Of a DNA stretch of 64,000 nucleotides, positions 18,513-28,038 are shown in pieces. Below the pieces are notes generated by a model. The model did no database searches and was not told the DNA's origin. It saw only the letters and a list, made by a program, of their open reading frames with translations. Origin of the DNA: Aquiluna sp. KACHI24 (lineage in GTDB: Bacteria; Actinomycetota; Actinomycetes; Actinomycetales; Microbacteriaceae); contig NZ_AP026677.1 of assembly GCF_025997915.1 (NCBI RefSeq), positions 434,001 through 498,000 on the forward strand, written 5' to 3'. The translations under genes and the position numbers were made by a program. Every line of letters starts with the position of its first letter. Within the stretch, counting starts at the first letter, position 1.

Positions 18513-19381
18513 ACCTCTCATTTATCAAGGGCCAGGGCACCGGTAACGATTTCGTTTTGATTCACGACCCGAACGCTGAGCTCAACCTGAGAGACTCCGA
18601 GATTAGAGAGATTTGTGATCGTCACTTTGGCATCGGTGCAGACGGCGTGATTATCGCCACTCACACCGCAGCTGCAAATGAGGTAAGCCACCTGCTAAGA
18701 GAAGAACCAAACGCAACCTGGTTCATGGACTACCGAAACGCCGATGGCTCAAAGGGGGAGATGTGTGGCAACGGAGCCAGGGTCTTCGCGCGTTACCTTT
18801 TGGATGGCGGGTTCGCTGAACTCTCGGATGGCAGCACCCTTCCGATTGCCACCAGAGCGGGAATCAAAGACATCACTGCGACCGTCAACGGGTTCGCCGT
18901 TGACCTGGGTCGCTGGAAAGTGAAGTCCGATGAGGTCTTGGTTCACGCCTCCGGACTTTCGGTGCCTCGGCCTGGCCTATACCTGACCATCGGAAATCCT
19001 CATGTTGTAGTTACGCTTGCCAGCATCGAGGAACTGGAAGCCCTTGATCTGACCAGGGCGCCGGTTCTCGAGCCAGCCCTCCCATCGGGGGCAAACGTAG
19101 AGTTCGTAGTCTTAGATGACCCTTTGATCTCAGAGGGTGTGGCCGGCCTGACAATGCGTGTCTATGAGCGCGGGGTTGGGGAGACCAAGAGTTGCGGCAC
19201 CGGAATCGCCGCCTCTGCCATCGCGATCAGAGAATACGCGGGCAATACTCAAAATTATTGGCGGGTAAGGGTTCCTGGAGGTCAGGTTGCGGTGCGCATG
19301 TTCGCAACCGAAGACGGCGAGCATGCAGGAATCAGTGGCCCAGCTGAGCTCTCGTTCAGTGGATCGTGGCTGCGTTCCTAA
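18509..19381 (+). CDS. dapF: Diaminopimelate epimerase
   Basis: Converts LL- to meso-diaminopimelate for peptidoglycan and lysine. The two catalytic cysteines are seen in EMCGNGARVFARY (about residues 83-95) and KSCGTGIAASA (about 227-237). The N-terminal FIKGQGTGNDFVLIHD block is typical. At 290 residues it is of normal length. The ATG overlaps the miaA stop. The 3' end runs 26 bases into the convergent methyltransferase gene, the longest such overlap in the window. Confidence 0.97.
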   Translation: MNLSFIKGQGTGNDFVLIHDPNAELNLRDSEIREICDRHFGIGADGVIIATHTAAANEVSHLLREEPNATWFMDYRNADGSKGEMCGNGARVFARYLLDGGFAELSDGSTLPIATRAGIKDITATVNGFAVDLGRWKVKSDEVLVHASGLSVPRPGLYLTIGNPHVVVTLASIEELEALDLTRAPVLEPALPSGANVEFVVLDDPLISEGVAGLTMRVYERGVGETKSCGTGIAASAIAIREYAGNTQNYWRVRVPGGQVAVRMFATEDGEHAGISGPAELSFSGSWLRS

Positions 19382-19973
19382 CCTCGATCACTCGGTAACC
19401 TTTGTCCTGATCTGAGCGAGTAACCGTCATCATGGGAAACTCCGTGGCGAGCCATTTCTCAAAAGACTCGGCGCCCAGTTGCTTTTGAACCACTAAGAAC
19501 GCGCTACCGCCCTCCTCGAGGCGAGGAATCCAAGTCTTCATTAGCTCGTGCAGTATCGCTTTCCCAACCCTGATCGGTGGATTTGACCAGATCCCACTGA
19601 ATCGCAGTTCCTTAGGTATCTGTTCAGCAGTCACCGGGCGAACATTTGATAGTGCTGCCCGTGTTGCGTTTTCGCCGGTCAGTCGCAGACTGCGCTGATT
19701 CACATCGAGCGCCCAAACGGTAGTGTCAGGTTGCAACTTGGCTATCGAGAGAGAGATCGGCCCCCAGCCGCATCCGATATCGAGAACATTGCCCCTTGTC
19801 GGGAAATACTCATGCGATCGAAGAAGAACCTGGGTTCCCTTGTCGAGTTTTTGGACACTGAATGTCCCCGCCTCTGACCTGGCGCTGAATGGGATGCCGG
19901 CGACCTCGAAGCTAATTTCGTGAGACTTCGCATCGGAGTCTGGGCTTTCGCTGAAATAGTGCTCTTGCGGCAT
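19356..19973 (-). CDS. RsmC-type SAM-dependent methyltransferase
   Basis: 205-residue class I methyltransferase. Motif I is VLDIGCGWGPISLSIA (about residues 63-78), the acidic loop is WALDVNQRSLRLTGEN, and the catalytic NPP motif of N2-guanine/N6-adenine RNA methylases is SNPPIRVG (about 132-139). It resembles the small-domain 16S rRNA G1207 type (RsmC), but the exact target is inferred. The ATG is 6 bases below a TAGGTT box on the minus strand. Its promoter overlaps that of hflX. The 3' end overlaps dapF by 26 bases. Confidence 0.88.
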   Translation of the reverse strand: MPQEHYFSESPDSDAKSHEISFEVAGIPFSARSEAGTFSVQKLDKGTQVLLRSHEYFPTRGNVLDIGCGWGPISLSIAKLQPDTTVWALDVNQRSLRLTGENATRAALSNVRPVTAEQIPKELRFSGIWSNPPIRVGKAILHELMKTWIPRLEEGGSAFLVVQKQLGAESFEKWLATEFPMMTVTRSDQDKGYRVIEVRNAATIH

Positions 19974-19979
19974 TGGATA

Positions 19980-19985
19980 AACCTA
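19980..19985 (-). promoter_or_regulatory. -10 box of the methyltransferase gene (leaderless type)
   Basis: On the minus strand TAGGTT plus exactly 6 bases (TATCCA) leads to the ATG at 19973. The hflX -10 box starts only 8 bases away on the other strand. Confidence 0.6.
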
Positions 19986-19993
19986 TTACAGCC

Positions 19994-19999
19994 TAGGGT
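19994..19999 (+). promoter_or_regulatory. -10 box of hflX
   Basis: TAGGGT lies 8 bases before ATG 20008. Its -35 region would fall on the start codon of the divergent methyltransferase gene. Confidence 0.5.
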
Positions 20000-20007
20000 T
20001 GTCAGTA

Positions 20008-21438
20008 ATGGAAAATGAGTCACTGCTAGATCGAATCCTCAGGCGTGCCGACGCGGCTCCGCAAAATGAGTTTGACGGAGATCAGCTAGACCTCGAGGCC
20101 AGAGAGTCCCTGAGAAGGGTCATTGGCCTAAGCACAGAGCTGGAAGACATCAGCGAGGTTGAGTATCGCCAACTCCGACTAGAGAAGGTTGTCCTAATCG
20201 GGCTCTGGAGCTCAGGCACCCTTACTGACGCTGAGAACTCGCTACGGGAATTAGCCGCACTTGCTGAAACTGCTGGAGCCCAGGTCCTAGATGGCATGAT
20301 TCAGCGACGTTCTATGCCGGACTCTACGAGTTTTCTGGGTAAGGGCAAGGCGCAGGAGCTGAAGGATTTAGTTCGAGCCCTGGGCGCTGACACAGTCATT
20401 GCAGATGCAGAGTTAGCCCCATCTCAGCGTCGTGCGCTAGAGGACATTGTCAAGGTCAAGGTAATTGACCGAACCGCGATAATTCTCGACATCTTCGCCC
20501 AGCATGCAAAGTCTCGTGAGGGTAAGGCGCAGGTCGAGTTAGCACAGCTCGAATACCTACTCCCGCGACTTCGTGGTTGGGGTGAATCCATGTCCCGTCA
20601 GGCAGGTGGTCAAGCTGCGGGCGGAGTTGGTATTGGATCGAGGGGTCCCGGAGAAACCAAGATTGAGCTTGATAGGCGTCGTATCAACACCAAGATGGCA
20701 AAGCTCCGACGCGAGATTGCTCAGATGAAACAAGCTCGCGATGTGAAGCGGGCAAAGCGGTCCAATTCCGGGGTGCCTCAGGTTGCGATCGCTGGTTACA
20801 CCAACGCCGGGAAGTCCTCGCTTCTCAATCGACTAACGAAGGCTGGAGTGCTTGTTGAGAACGCACTGTTTGCGACGCTGGATCCAACTGTCCGCAAACA
20901 CGAAACCGAGGATGGTCGCGAATATACGCTTGCGGACACTGTTGGATTCGTGAGGAACCTCCCACACCAATTGGTAGAGGCATTCCGATCGACCCTTGAG
21001 GAGATCGCGGACGCTGATTTGATTCTGCACGTCGTGGACGCCACGGATCCAGATCCTTTGGGTCAAATCACAACGGTGAGAAATGTCATTGCTGAGGTGG
21101 ACGCGTCGGCTATTCCGGAACTCGTTGTGTTCAACAAAGCTGATTTGATCAGTGAAGACGACCAGATCAGGCTTCGCGGACTAATCCCCGGCTCACTTCT
21201 CGTGAGCGCGAGATCTGGCGAGGGAATTGCTGATCTCGAGCGAGCGATTGCAGCTGGCTTGCCGCAGCCAGACTTGAAGTTCAGCGGAGTAATTCCATAC
21301 CACCGAGGTGACCTGATTTCCAGGGCTCATCTAGCCGGAAAAGTCCTGGAAACTGAGTACTTGGAGCAGGGCACGCGGGTTGTTGCAATGGTTTCGGCGG
21401 ATCTGTTTTCCGAACTAGAAGCGGCTAAACAGCTCTGA
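20008..21438 (+). CDS. hflX: GTPase HflX
   Basis: Ribosome-associated GTPase that splits stalled ribosomes. Of 476 residues, the N-terminal HflX domain includes [15 protein letters not shown] and GRGPGE-type glycines ([16 protein letters not shown], about 211-226), followed by a coiled helix pair. The G domain has G1 GYTNAGKSS (about 261-269), G3 DTVGF and G4 NKAD. ATG 20008 is chosen over TTG 19999, which would overlap the -10 box. The stop overlaps the convergent lexA by 14 bases. Confidence 0.95.
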   Translation: MENESLLDRILRRADAAPQNEFDGDQLDLEARESLRRVIGLSTELEDISEVEYRQLRLEKVVLIGLWSSGTLTDAENSLRELAALAETAGAQVLDGMIQRRSMPDSTSFLGKGKAQELKDLVRALGADTVIADAELAPSQRRALEDIVKVKVIDRTAIILDIFAQHAKSREGKAQVELAQLEYLLPRLRGWGESMSRQAGGQAAGGVGIGSRGPGETKIELDRRRINTKMAKLRREIAQMKQARDVKRAKRSNSGVPQVAIAGYTNAGKSSLLNRLTKAGVLVENALFATLDPTVRKHETEDGREYTLADTVGFVRNLPHQLVEAFRSTLEEIADADLILHVVDATDPDPLGQITTVRNVIAEVDASAIPELVVFNKADLISEDDQIRLRGLIPGSLLVSARSGEGIADLERAIAAGLPQPDLKFSGVIPYHRGDLISRAHLAGKVLETEYLEQGTRVVAMVSADLFSELEAAKQL

Positions 21439-22045
21439 GCACGGCTACCACTTTGCCGAGAATGACGGCGTGGTCTCCCAAAATTGGCTCGAAGGCCGAG
21501 TTTCGCGGAAGTAACCAAGTGTGACCGTCGCGCTGCTTGAAGGTCTTGACTGTTGCTTCATCCTCTAGCAGTGCGGCCACGATGTCCCCATTTTCTGCAG
21601 ACTGCTGTTGCCTGACCACGACCCAGTCACCATCGCAAATTGCAGCGTCGATCATGGACTCTCCAACGACCTTGAGTAAGAAGAGCTCACCCTGACCAAC
21701 TAGCTGTCGGGGGAGGGCGAATACATCTTCGACGTTCTGCTCAGCCGTGATTGGGCCACCAGCTGCGATCCGTCCGACCAGCGGGACCATGGCTGCATCG
21801 GCTCGGATGATTTCGCCGGGCGCATCCTCGCCAAGAAGATCGATGGTTCTTGGGCGCCTGGGGTCACGAGAGATGAATCCCAGCAGCTCAAGCTTGTTTA
21901 GCTGGTGGGAGACGCTGGCTGTGGACGACAGGCCTACAGACTCTCCGATTTCGCGCATCGACGGGGCGTAGTTGCGAGTTTCCATAGATTCTCGAATTAC
22001 GTCGAGGATCTTTTGCTGAACGGAGGTGAGATCGCTCTGGTCCAT
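21425..22045 (-). CDS. lexA: SOS repressor LexA
   Basis: Repressor of the DNA-damage regulon, 206 residues. The N-terminal winged helix (about 1-70) includes [24 protein letters not shown]. The self-cleavage site is the Ala-Gly bond in GRIAAGGPI, the catalytic serine is in [10 protein letters not shown] and the lysine in [10 protein letters not shown]. The frame is open to 22132, but ATG 22045 has AAAGGG upstream and gives the family length. A degenerate LexA box upstream suggests autoregulation. The gene is divergent from the LysM gene. Confidence 0.96.
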   Translation of the reverse strand: MDQSDLTSVQQKILDVIRESMETRNYAPSMREIGESVGLSSTASVSHQLNKLELLGFISRDPRRPRTIDLLGEDAPGEIIRADAAMVPLVGRIAAGGPITAEQNVEDVFALPRQLVGQGELFLLKVVGESMIDAAICDGDWVVVRQQQSAENGDIVAALLEDEATVKTFKQRDGHTWLLPRNSAFEPILGDHAVILGKVVAVLRAV

Positions 22046-22092
22046 ACCCACCCTTTCGATAAATGTCAGAGGGTCTTGATTGACTACTTCTA

Positions 22093-22108
22093 TCGAAACT
22101 GTATTCGT
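22093..22108 (-). promoter_or_regulatory. Degenerate LexA box upstream of lexA
   Basis: TCGAAACTGTATTCGT (plus strand) keeps the CGAA-N6-TTCG core of the SOS box but differs at three outer or inner positions. It lies 48 bases upstream of the lexA start codon and is probably the autoregulatory operator. Confidence 0.5.
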
Positions 22109-22166
22109 TGGTCTGTGGATTTTCAAACACATTTTCGAGATTTATGAAGATTTTTAGGAATTTTCA

Positions 22167-22196
22167 TTGCATTTCAATGGATTGCATTCCTAAACT
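22167..22196 (+). promoter_or_regulatory. Promoter of the LysM gene
   Basis: TTGCAT (22167-22172), an 18-base spacer and TAAACT (22191-22196) form a plausible promoter. The predicted start point near 22203 falls inside the LexA box at 22196-22211. Confidence 0.5.
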
Positions 22197-22211
22197 AGAA
22201 CAAATGTTCGA
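22196..22211 (+). promoter_or_regulatory. LexA (SOS) box of the LysM gene
   Basis: TAGAACAAATGTTCGA matches TCGAAC-N4-GTTCGA at 11 of 12 defined positions. It overlaps the predicted transcription start. A further pair of TTCGAA half-sites lies at 22207-22226 but with the wrong spacing. Confidence 0.75.
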
Positions 22212-22243
22212 AACAAGAATTCGAACAGAGAGGAAGCAGAGCA

Positions 22244-22540
22244 ATGTCAAAGGTGAACTCATACTCCCTGCAGAATCCGGCCAAGCTAGTGAGAGGTCTG
22301 ATCATTGTGGGACTCGCAGTTTCATTCAGCATGGCTGGCATCAATGGCTCGGTAGCGACCAACGAGCAGCCTGCGCCTCTTGAGTACATCACCGTTGGGT
22401 ACGGCGAGTCGCTCTGGGACCTGGCGGAGGTGTTTGCCAAGAATGACGACCCTCGCGACTGGATCGCGGAGGTAGTTGCCGTGAACGCCCTGAGCTCAAC
22501 AGTGCTGGAGCCAGGTCAGCGCATCGCACTCCCTCGCTAG
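22244..22540 (+). CDS. LysM-domain protein, probable SOS-induced cell-division inhibitor
   Basis: 98 residues: one N-terminal membrane segment (about 17-34) and an extracytoplasmic LysM domain (about 45-97; ITVGYGESLWDLAEVFAKN, then VLEPGQRIALPR). It is divergent from lexA, has a LexA box at its promoter and a clear AGAGGAAG ribosome binding site. This combination matches the lexA-linked division suppressors of actinobacteria (Rv2719c/ChiZ, DivS) and YneA of Bacillus. Function is inferred from family and context; no hydrolase domain is present. Confidence 0.85.
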   Translation: MSKVNSYSLQNPAKLVRGLIIVGLAVSFSMAGINGSVATNEQPAPLEYITVGYGESLWDLAEVFAKNDDPRDWIAEVVAVNALSSTVLEPGQRIALPR

Positions 22541-22551
22541 AGCCTTTTCGT

Positions 22552-22557
22552 TAGGCT
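22552..22557 (+). promoter_or_regulatory. -10 box of hisC (leaderless type)
   Basis: TAGGCT plus exactly 6 bases (TCTCGG) leads to GTG 22564. No Shine-Dalgarno sequence precedes this start. Confidence 0.6.
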
Positions 22558-22563
22558 TCTCGG

Positions 22564-23634
22564 GTGACCAGCTTCCGAGATTTGCCAATCCGTCGTGATC
22601 TTCGCGAACAGGAGCCCTACGGTGCTCCGCAGCTTTCCGTTCCCTACCAGCTAAACGTGAACGAAAACACCTTCGGTATTCCTTCGGAGGTCTCCGAGAG
22701 AATCGTTTCTCGGATAACCGAGGTCGTACCGAAGCTCAACCGTTACCCAGACAGGGAGTTCATGGAACTCCGTGGCGCATTAGCGGGTTTCCTGGGGAAC
22801 GGATTGACTGCAAATAACGTATGGGCAGCAAATGGGTCCAATGAAGTCCTGATGCAGATCTTTCAAGCCTTCGGTGGCCCCGATGCGTCGGCCCTTAGTT
22901 TCGGACCGACTTATTCGATGTATCCCAACATCGCGCGCATCTCTCTAACTCCATACCAAGAGCTGGCGAGACTCGACGGCTTTGCCTTGACTGCGGACTA
23001 TGTAGCTTCTGAAATTCGCAAGGCCAAACCAAACATCGTGATTCTGTGTAATCCGAATAACCCAACTGGAACTCCAATTGCAAAGGACGTCATAGCCGCG
23101 GCCTACGATGCTTTTGACGGAATTTTGGTTGTCGACGAGGCTTACGCAGAGTTTGCGAGTGACTTATCTGTTTTGGATCTACTTCCAGGCCGGGAGCGCT
23201 TGGTAATCTCTCGCACGATGAGCAAGGCGTTTGCGTTTGCCGGCGTTCGCTTGGGTTACCTAGCTGCGTCCGAGGCTGTAGTGGATGCACTCAGAATTGT
23301 GCGGCTTCCCTACCACCTTTCTACTTTGACCCAAGCTGCGGCGTTGGCCGCACTGGAATTTTCGGATGTCATGCTTGCAAACGTCGAGCAAATAAAAATC
23401 CAGCGAGACCGGATTGTGAGTGAACTCAGGGGCATGGGATTGCAGCCCTATGAATCGGCGGCCAATTTCGTTTTGTGCGCCGGATTTTCAGATCCAGCCG
23501 GGACATTCACCAAACTCTTAGACCAGGGCGTCTTGATCCGAAACGTCGGAATTCCTAACGCTCTTCGAATCACGGCTGGCACCGAGGCCGAGACTGACTT
23601 TTTGTTGGCTGCATTGAGGCAAACCCTTAGTTAG
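22564..23634 (+). CDS. hisC: Histidinol-phosphate aminotransferase
   Basis: PLP enzyme that converts imidazole acetol phosphate to histidinol phosphate, 356 residues. Class I/II aminotransferase blocks include NENTFGIP, AANGSNEVL, ILCNPNNPTGTP and VDEAYAEF, and the PLP lysine lies in SRTMSKAFAFAGVRLGY (about residues 216-232). The GTG start is 6 bases below a TAGGCT -10 box. It opens the cluster hisC-hisB-hisH-priA; hisD, normally in front, is replaced here by the LysM gene. Confidence 0.96.
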   Translation: MTSFRDLPIRRDLREQEPYGAPQLSVPYQLNVNENTFGIPSEVSERIVSRITEVVPKLNRYPDREFMELRGALAGFLGNGLTANNVWAANGSNEVLMQIFQAFGGPDASALSFGPTYSMYPNIARISLTPYQELARLDGFALTADYVASEIRKAKPNIVILCNPNNPTGTPIAKDVIAAAYDAFDGILVVDEAYAEFASDLSVLDLLPGRERLVISRTMSKAFAFAGVRLGYLAASEAVVDALRIVRLPYHLSTLTQAAALAALEFSDVMLANVEQIKIQRDRIVSELRGMGLQPYESAANFVLCAGFSDPAGTFTKLLDQGVLIRNVGIPNALRITAGTEAETDFLLAALRQTLS

Positions 23635-23662
23635 ACTTCTCTCTTCGGGCTAGGAGGCGGTT

Positions 23663-24259
23663 ATGCGCACTGGAAAAGTGAACCGAGCCACCAGTGAGTC
23701 AAGCGTCGAGCTTGAGCTCAATCTGGATGGCACTGGGGTAAGCGAAGTAAATACCGGAGTGCCCTTTTACGACCACATGTTGACCGCGCTCAGCAAGCAC
23801 TCTCTGATCGACCTCAAAGTCAAAGCCACAGGCGATGTCGAAATTGACGTTCACCACACTGTGGAAGATGTCGCGATTGTCTTTGGGCAGGCACTCAAGC
23901 AAGCCCTTGGGGACAAAGTTGGAATCGCTCGATACGGCGATGCATCTGTGCCCCTGGATGAAGCTTTGGCACGCGCAGTAGTTGATGTTTCAGGAAGGCC
24001 TTTCCTCGTTCACTCCGGTGAGCCAGCTGGTTTTGAATTCCACTTGATTGGTGGTCACTTCACAGGCTCGATGGTGCGTCACGTTTTTGAGGCGATAACG
24101 TTCAATGCAGGGCTAACAGTGCACGTCAATCTTTTGGCGGGACGTGACCCACACCACATCGCGGAGGCGCAGTTCAAGGCGTTTGCCCGTGCCCTGCGAA
24201 AGGCGGTCGAGCGAGACCCTCGGGTAAGCGGAGTACCTTCAACCAAGGGCGCTCTTTGA
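23663..24259 (+). CDS. hisB: Imidazoleglycerol-phosphate dehydratase
   Basis: Sixth step of histidine synthesis, 198 residues. The manganese-binding histidine clusters are [21 protein letters not shown] (about residues 68-77) and the C-terminal [17 protein letters not shown], all intact. The stand-alone dehydratase form is usual outside enterobacteria. AGGAGG at 23652-23657 precedes ATG 23663. The TGA stop overlaps the TTG start of hisH, so hisH is translationally coupled. Confidence 0.97.
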   Translation: MRTGKVNRATSESSVELELNLDGTGVSEVNTGVPFYDHMLTALSKHSLIDLKVKATGDVEIDVHHTVEDVAIVFGQALKQALGDKVGIARYGDASVPLDEALARAVVDVSGRPFLVHSGEPAGFEFHLIGGHFTGSMVRHVFEAITFNAGLTVHVNLLAGRDPHHIAEAQFKAFARALRKAVERDPRVSGVPSTKGAL

Positions 24260-24882
24260 AAAAAGTCGTAGTTTTCGATTACGGCAGTGGCAATGTTCAC
24301 TCGGCTTGCCGAGCCCTGGAGGAATCTGGTGCGTCGGTCACCCTGACTGCAGATCGAAAGCAGGCCCTTGAGGCTGACGGATTATTGATTCCCGGTGTTG
24401 GGGCATTCTCTGCAGTGATGGACAAGCTCAATCAAGCACATGTAGCGAGCTTGCTAGATAGCCGCCTGGCTGCAAATCGACCCGTCATGGGAATTTGCGT
24501 TGGGATGCAGGTCATGTTTGAAAAGGGTCTCGAGCACGGCATTGAAACTGAAGGTTTTGGTCAGTGGCCCGGACAGGTCGAAATGCTGCAAGCACAAACA
24601 CTTCCGCACATCGGTTGGTCCCAAGTCGAGCCGGGCGAAAAGTCAGTTCTATTTGACGGTATTGAGAGAGAGCGCTTCTACTTCGTGCACTCCTATGCGG
24701 TTAGGGAGTGGACCTTGGATGTACAAGCCCCATTCGTACCTCCGGTGCTGACCTGGTCAGAGCACGGGGAGAAGTTCTTGGCAGCGGTCGAAAATGGCCC
24801 GCTCTCGGCCACTCAGTTTCATCCAGAAAAATCTGGAGCCGCTGGACTCAAGCTTTTGGAAAATTGGATTTCTACCCTCTAG
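24256..24882 (+). CDS. hisH: Imidazole glycerol phosphate synthase, glutaminase subunit
   Basis: Supplies ammonia to HisF, 208 residues. Class I glutamine amidotransferase with the nucleophile cysteine in GICVGMQ (about residues 80-86) and the His-Glu pair in TQFHPEKSG (about 186-194). The oxyanion block is PGVGAF. The TTG start overlaps the hisB stop. Its partner hisF is not in this cluster and must be elsewhere. Confidence 0.96.
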   Translation: MKKVVVFDYGSGNVHSACRALEESGASVTLTADRKQALEADGLLIPGVGAFSAVMDKLNQAHVASLLDSRLAANRPVMGICVGMQVMFEKGLEHGIETEGFGQWPGQVEMLQAQTLPHIGWSQVEPGEKSVLFDGIERERFYFVHSYAVREWTLDVQAPFVPPVLTWSEHGEKFLAAVENGPLSATQFHPEKSGAAGLKLLENWISTL

Positions 24883-24891
24883 GAGATAGTG

Positions 24892-25617
24892 ATGAAACTG
24901 GAACTACTTCCAGCCGTGGATGTTGCCGCTGGAAAGGCGGTGCGACTGACTCAGGGCGAGGCTGGCAGCGAAGAAGACTTCGGTCACCCGCTTGACGCAG
25001 CTCGTGATTGGATCTCTGCGGGCGCTGAGTGGATTCACCTGGTGGACCTTGATGCCGCGTTTGGCAGGGGAGAGAACCGTGCAGTGATTGGTGAGGTGGT
25101 CAGAGCAAGCGGTGATACGAAAATCGAGCTCTCTGGTGGTATTCGAGACGATGCATCCTTGGAGGCCGCATTGGAACTCGGCGCTACCCGAGTCAATCTC
25201 GGAACCGCAGCTTTGGAGAACCCTGACTGGACCGCTCGAGTGATTTCGAAGTACGGAGATCAGATCGCTGTTGGGCTTGACGTGCGAGGTACCACGCTGG
25301 CTGCGCGAGGATGGACCCAGGAGGGTGGCGATCTGTTTGAGGTGCTGGCTCGATTGGAGGATGCTGGTTGCTCCAGGTATGTCGTCACCGATGTCACCAA
25401 AGACGGCACACTCCGGGGTCCAAACCTTGAGCTGCTGAAACTCGTCATGGAAAAGACGAACAAACCCGTGGTTGCCTCGGGGGGTATTTCTTCCCTCGAT
25501 GACATCAGGGACCTGCACGCTCTTGTTGGACTAGGTCTGGAAGGCGCAATTTTGGGTAAGTCTTTGTATTCCGGACGCTTCACGCTTGAGCAAGCGCTCG
25601 AAATCGCCAACGGATAA
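24892..25617 (+). CDS. priA: Phosphoribosyl isomerase A (HisA, probably bifunctional PriA)
   Basis: TIM-barrel isomerase of histidine synthesis, 241 residues. The first catalytic aspartate is in [10 protein letters not shown] and the second in [19 protein letters not shown] (about residues 164-182), a block nearly identical to mycobacterial PriA, which also carries the TrpF step of tryptophan synthesis. Dual function is therefore likely but needs the absence of a separate trpF to confirm. AGGAGA at 24881-24886 favours ATG 24892 over GTG 24889. Confidence 0.93.
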   Translation: MKLELLPAVDVAAGKAVRLTQGEAGSEEDFGHPLDAARDWISAGAEWIHLVDLDAAFGRGENRAVIGEVVRASGDTKIELSGGIRDDASLEAALELGATRVNLGTAALENPDWTARVISKYGDQIAVGLDVRGTTLAARGWTQEGGDLFEVLARLEDAGCSRYVVTDVTKDGTLRGPNLELLKLVMEKTNKPVVASGGISSLDDIRDLHALVGLGLEGAILGKSLYSGRFTLEQALEIANG

Positions 25618-26358
25618 ATGTCGCACGACCGATTTCACGATTCTGCTGGAGTCCCTTGGGAGGGGCGAGCGTTCTCACAGAATCAGTGGTCGAATGATGA
25701 CGGGAGTTGCCCTCCGGCGCTCGCCAAAGCCTTAGAAGGTGAGGTTTTGCTTGAGGAGGTGGTCGCGGCCCTGAGATCCCAAAGACTGCTTGTCCCACTG
25801 ATCGCCCAGCTAGGCGAGGGAGAGTTGGGACCTAACGGTTTAGTGGTCGATAAGAGTGCGGACCTCAGCATTGTGGCGGTTGGAACCCCTGATGGTGGCT
25901 CGGCAATACCTGCCTTTAGCTCGGTAAGCGCAATGTCTCGCTGGCGCTCCGATGCAAGACCAGTTCCAGTCCCGGTTGAAAAACTTGCCCTTGCTGCGAT
26001 TGCCGAGGGTCATAACCGAATTGTGCTCGACCCAGCGTCAAATTCTGTTGTCCTGCGTCGTCCTGCGCTGGCGCACCTCGCCCAGAACTTGCCTTGGACC
26101 AGTCCTTCCAATAACCCCGAGCTCAAGGTATTAGTCGCTGAGGCCGTCGAAGGGTTTGGTGAAATTAGCGCCTGCAAGCTGATGGACGGCGATCCGCACG
26201 GTGATTTGTCAGGGGCTGAACTGGTTCTAGTTCTCAAACTGACGCCGGGGCTGAATCAGGACCAAGTCAAGGAGCTTTTGGGTAAGTTCAGCACAAGACT
26301 TCAGGGCCCAAGATTTCTGGAACTCGTGGACTCAGTGGCAATGCGCCTGGTTAGCTAA
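25618..26358 (+). CDS. SseB-domain protein of unknown function
   Basis: 246 residues. The N-terminal part (about 28-120) matches the SseB N-terminal domain: ALAKALEGEVLLEEVVAALRSQRLLVPL and then PAFSSVSAMSRW. The C-terminal part is less conserved. Such proteins follow priA in many actinobacteria; no biochemical role is established, and there is no link to type III secretion here. It starts immediately after the priA stop, so it is cotranscribed. The 3' end overlaps the convergent DUF1844 gene by 8 bases. Confidence 0.82.
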   Translation: MSHDRFHDSAGVPWEGRAFSQNQWSNDDGSCPPALAKALEGEVLLEEVVAALRSQRLLVPLIAQLGEGELGPNGLVVDKSADLSIVAVGTPDGGSAIPAFSSVSAMSRWRSDARPVPVPVEKLALAAIAEGHNRIVLDPASNSVVLRRPALAHLAQNLPWTSPSNNPELKVLVAEAVEGFGEISACKLMDGDPHGDLSGAELVLVLKLTPGLNQDQVKELLGKFSTRLQGPRFLELVDSVAMRLVS

Positions 26359-26668
26359 CTGGGCCCGTGTACTTCTCGCCAGGACCCTTACCTGGCTCAT
26401 CCTGAATCACCGAAGCCTCACGGAAGGCAAGCTGCAGTGATCGAAGGCCATCCCTGAGAGGACGAGCGTGGTGGTCTCCAATCTCAGGGGCAGCAGCGGT
26501 GATCAGTCCGGCAAGCGCATTTATTAGTTTGCGCGCCTCATCCAGGTCCGCCTTTTGATCTTCGGCAAGGCCACACTGCACAGCAGCAGCACTCATCAAG
26601 TGCACGGCAGCGGTGGTGATGATCTCGACCGCAGGAACTTCGGCTATGTCGCGGGTTATCTCGTCCAA
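26351..26668 (-). CDS. DUF1844 family protein
   Basis: 105-residue helical, probably cytoplasmic protein. [18 protein letters not shown] and the following [18 protein letters not shown] are typical of DUF1844; function unknown. The TTG start has AGAGGG just upstream on the minus strand. Location beside infC is conserved in actinobacteria. It is divergent from infC and its coding end overlaps the SseB-domain gene by 8 bases. Confidence 0.85.
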   Translation of the reverse strand: MDEITRDIAEVPAVEIITTAAVHLMSAAAVQCGLAEDQKADLDEARKLINALAGLITAAAPEIGDHHARPLRDGLRSLQLAFREASVIQDEPGKGPGEKYTGPVS

Positions 26669-26699
26669 AATCCCTCTTTCGAAATGGGTGTTCGTCTGC

Positions 26700-26847
26700 T
26701 AGGCTACCTCAGGCTCTGGGCGACAGCTCAGTCAGAAGTGGATTGCGATCCCACCTGCCAACCGCATACAAAGGTTGTTCGGGTTTGAGCGTTGATTTGT
26801 TTCTGCACGTTTTTCGTGGGCTACAAACGGTATCAGAGGAGCTTCTT
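26700..26847 (+). promoter_or_regulatory. Promoter and leader of the infC operon
   Basis: A TAGGCT at 26700-26705 is a likely -10 box, giving a leader of about 136 bases before the ATC start of infC. It contains a small hairpin at 26738-26754 (GTGGAT/ATCCCAC) and AGAGGAG at 26835-26841. In other bacteria this operon is autoregulated by IF3 or L20 through its leader; whether that is so here is not visible. Confidence 0.45.
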
Positions 26848-27426
<579 letters not shown>

Positions 27427-27435
27427 GGAGAGATC

Positions 27436-27630
27436 ATGCCGAAGATGAAGACCCACTCGGGTGCCAAGAAGCGCTTCCGCTTCACTGGCAGCGGCAAGCT
27501 CATGAAGCAGCAAATCAACATGCGCCACAACCTGGAGCACAAGTCATCCAGACGCACCCGTCGTCTGAACCAGGACCAGGTGGTTTCAGCCGCAGATTTC
27601 AAGAAGCTAAAGAAGCAGCTCGGTCGCTAA
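27436..27630 (+). CDS. rpmI: 50S ribosomal protein L35
   Basis: 64-residue, strongly basic protein of the large subunit. It starts [20 protein letters not shown], the standard L35 N-terminus, and ends [17 protein letters not shown] at 27426-27433 precedes the ATG. It is the middle gene of infC-rpmI-rplT. Confidence 0.98.
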   Translation: MPKMKTHSGAKKRFRFTGSGKLMKQQINMRHNLEHKSSRRTRRLNQDQVVSAADFKKLKKQLGR

Positions 27631-27654
27631 CCGACGCTATAGAAGGAGTAGAAA

Positions 27655-28038
27655 ATGGCAAGAGTAAAAAACGCCGTCAACTCGCTAAAGAAGCGTCGCG
27701 TTGCGCTTGAGCGTGCTCACGGATACCGCGGACAGCGTTCACGTCTGTACCGCATGGCAAAGCAGCAGTTGCTGCACTCGTTGGTCTATGCATACAACGA
27801 CCGCCGCAAGCGCAAGGGTAACTTCCGTCGCCTATGGATCCAGCGCATCAACGCTGGTGCTCGCGCAAACGGCATGACCTACAACCGCTTCATCCAGGGT
27901 CTGCAGCTTGCTGGTATCGAGGTTGACCGCCGTATCCTCTCGGACATGGCGATTCACGACCCGAAGACCTTTGCTTCCTTGGTCGCTTCCGCTAAGGCTG
28001 CGCTGCCAAAGGATGTGAACGCTCCAAAGGCTAGCTAA
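27655..28038 (+). CDS. rplT: 50S ribosomal protein L20
   Basis: 127-residue assembly protein of the large subunit. The basic N-terminal extension ([19 protein letters not shown]) and [20 protein letters not shown] are typical. AGAAGGAG at 27641-27648 precedes the ATG. The stop overlaps the ATG of the methyltransferase gene by one base. In several bacteria L20 represses this operon through its mRNA. Confidence 0.98.
   Translation: MARVKNAVNSLKKRRVALERAHGYRGQRSRLYRMAKQQLLHSLVYAYNDRRKRKGNFRRLWIQRINAGARANGMTYNRFIQGLQLAGIEVDRRILSDMAIHDPKTFASLVASAKAALPKDVNAPKAS

Noticed and set aside
22046-22132. A 29-codon extension of LexA
   Set aside because: It would place the LexA box inside the coding region; ATG 22045 has AAAGGG upstream and gives the family length.
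22207-22228. A second LexA box before the LysM gene (TTCGAA ... TTCGAAC)
   Set aside because: The half-sites have a 17-base instead of a 16-base layout and lack the inner C/G pair, so it does not fit the operator.
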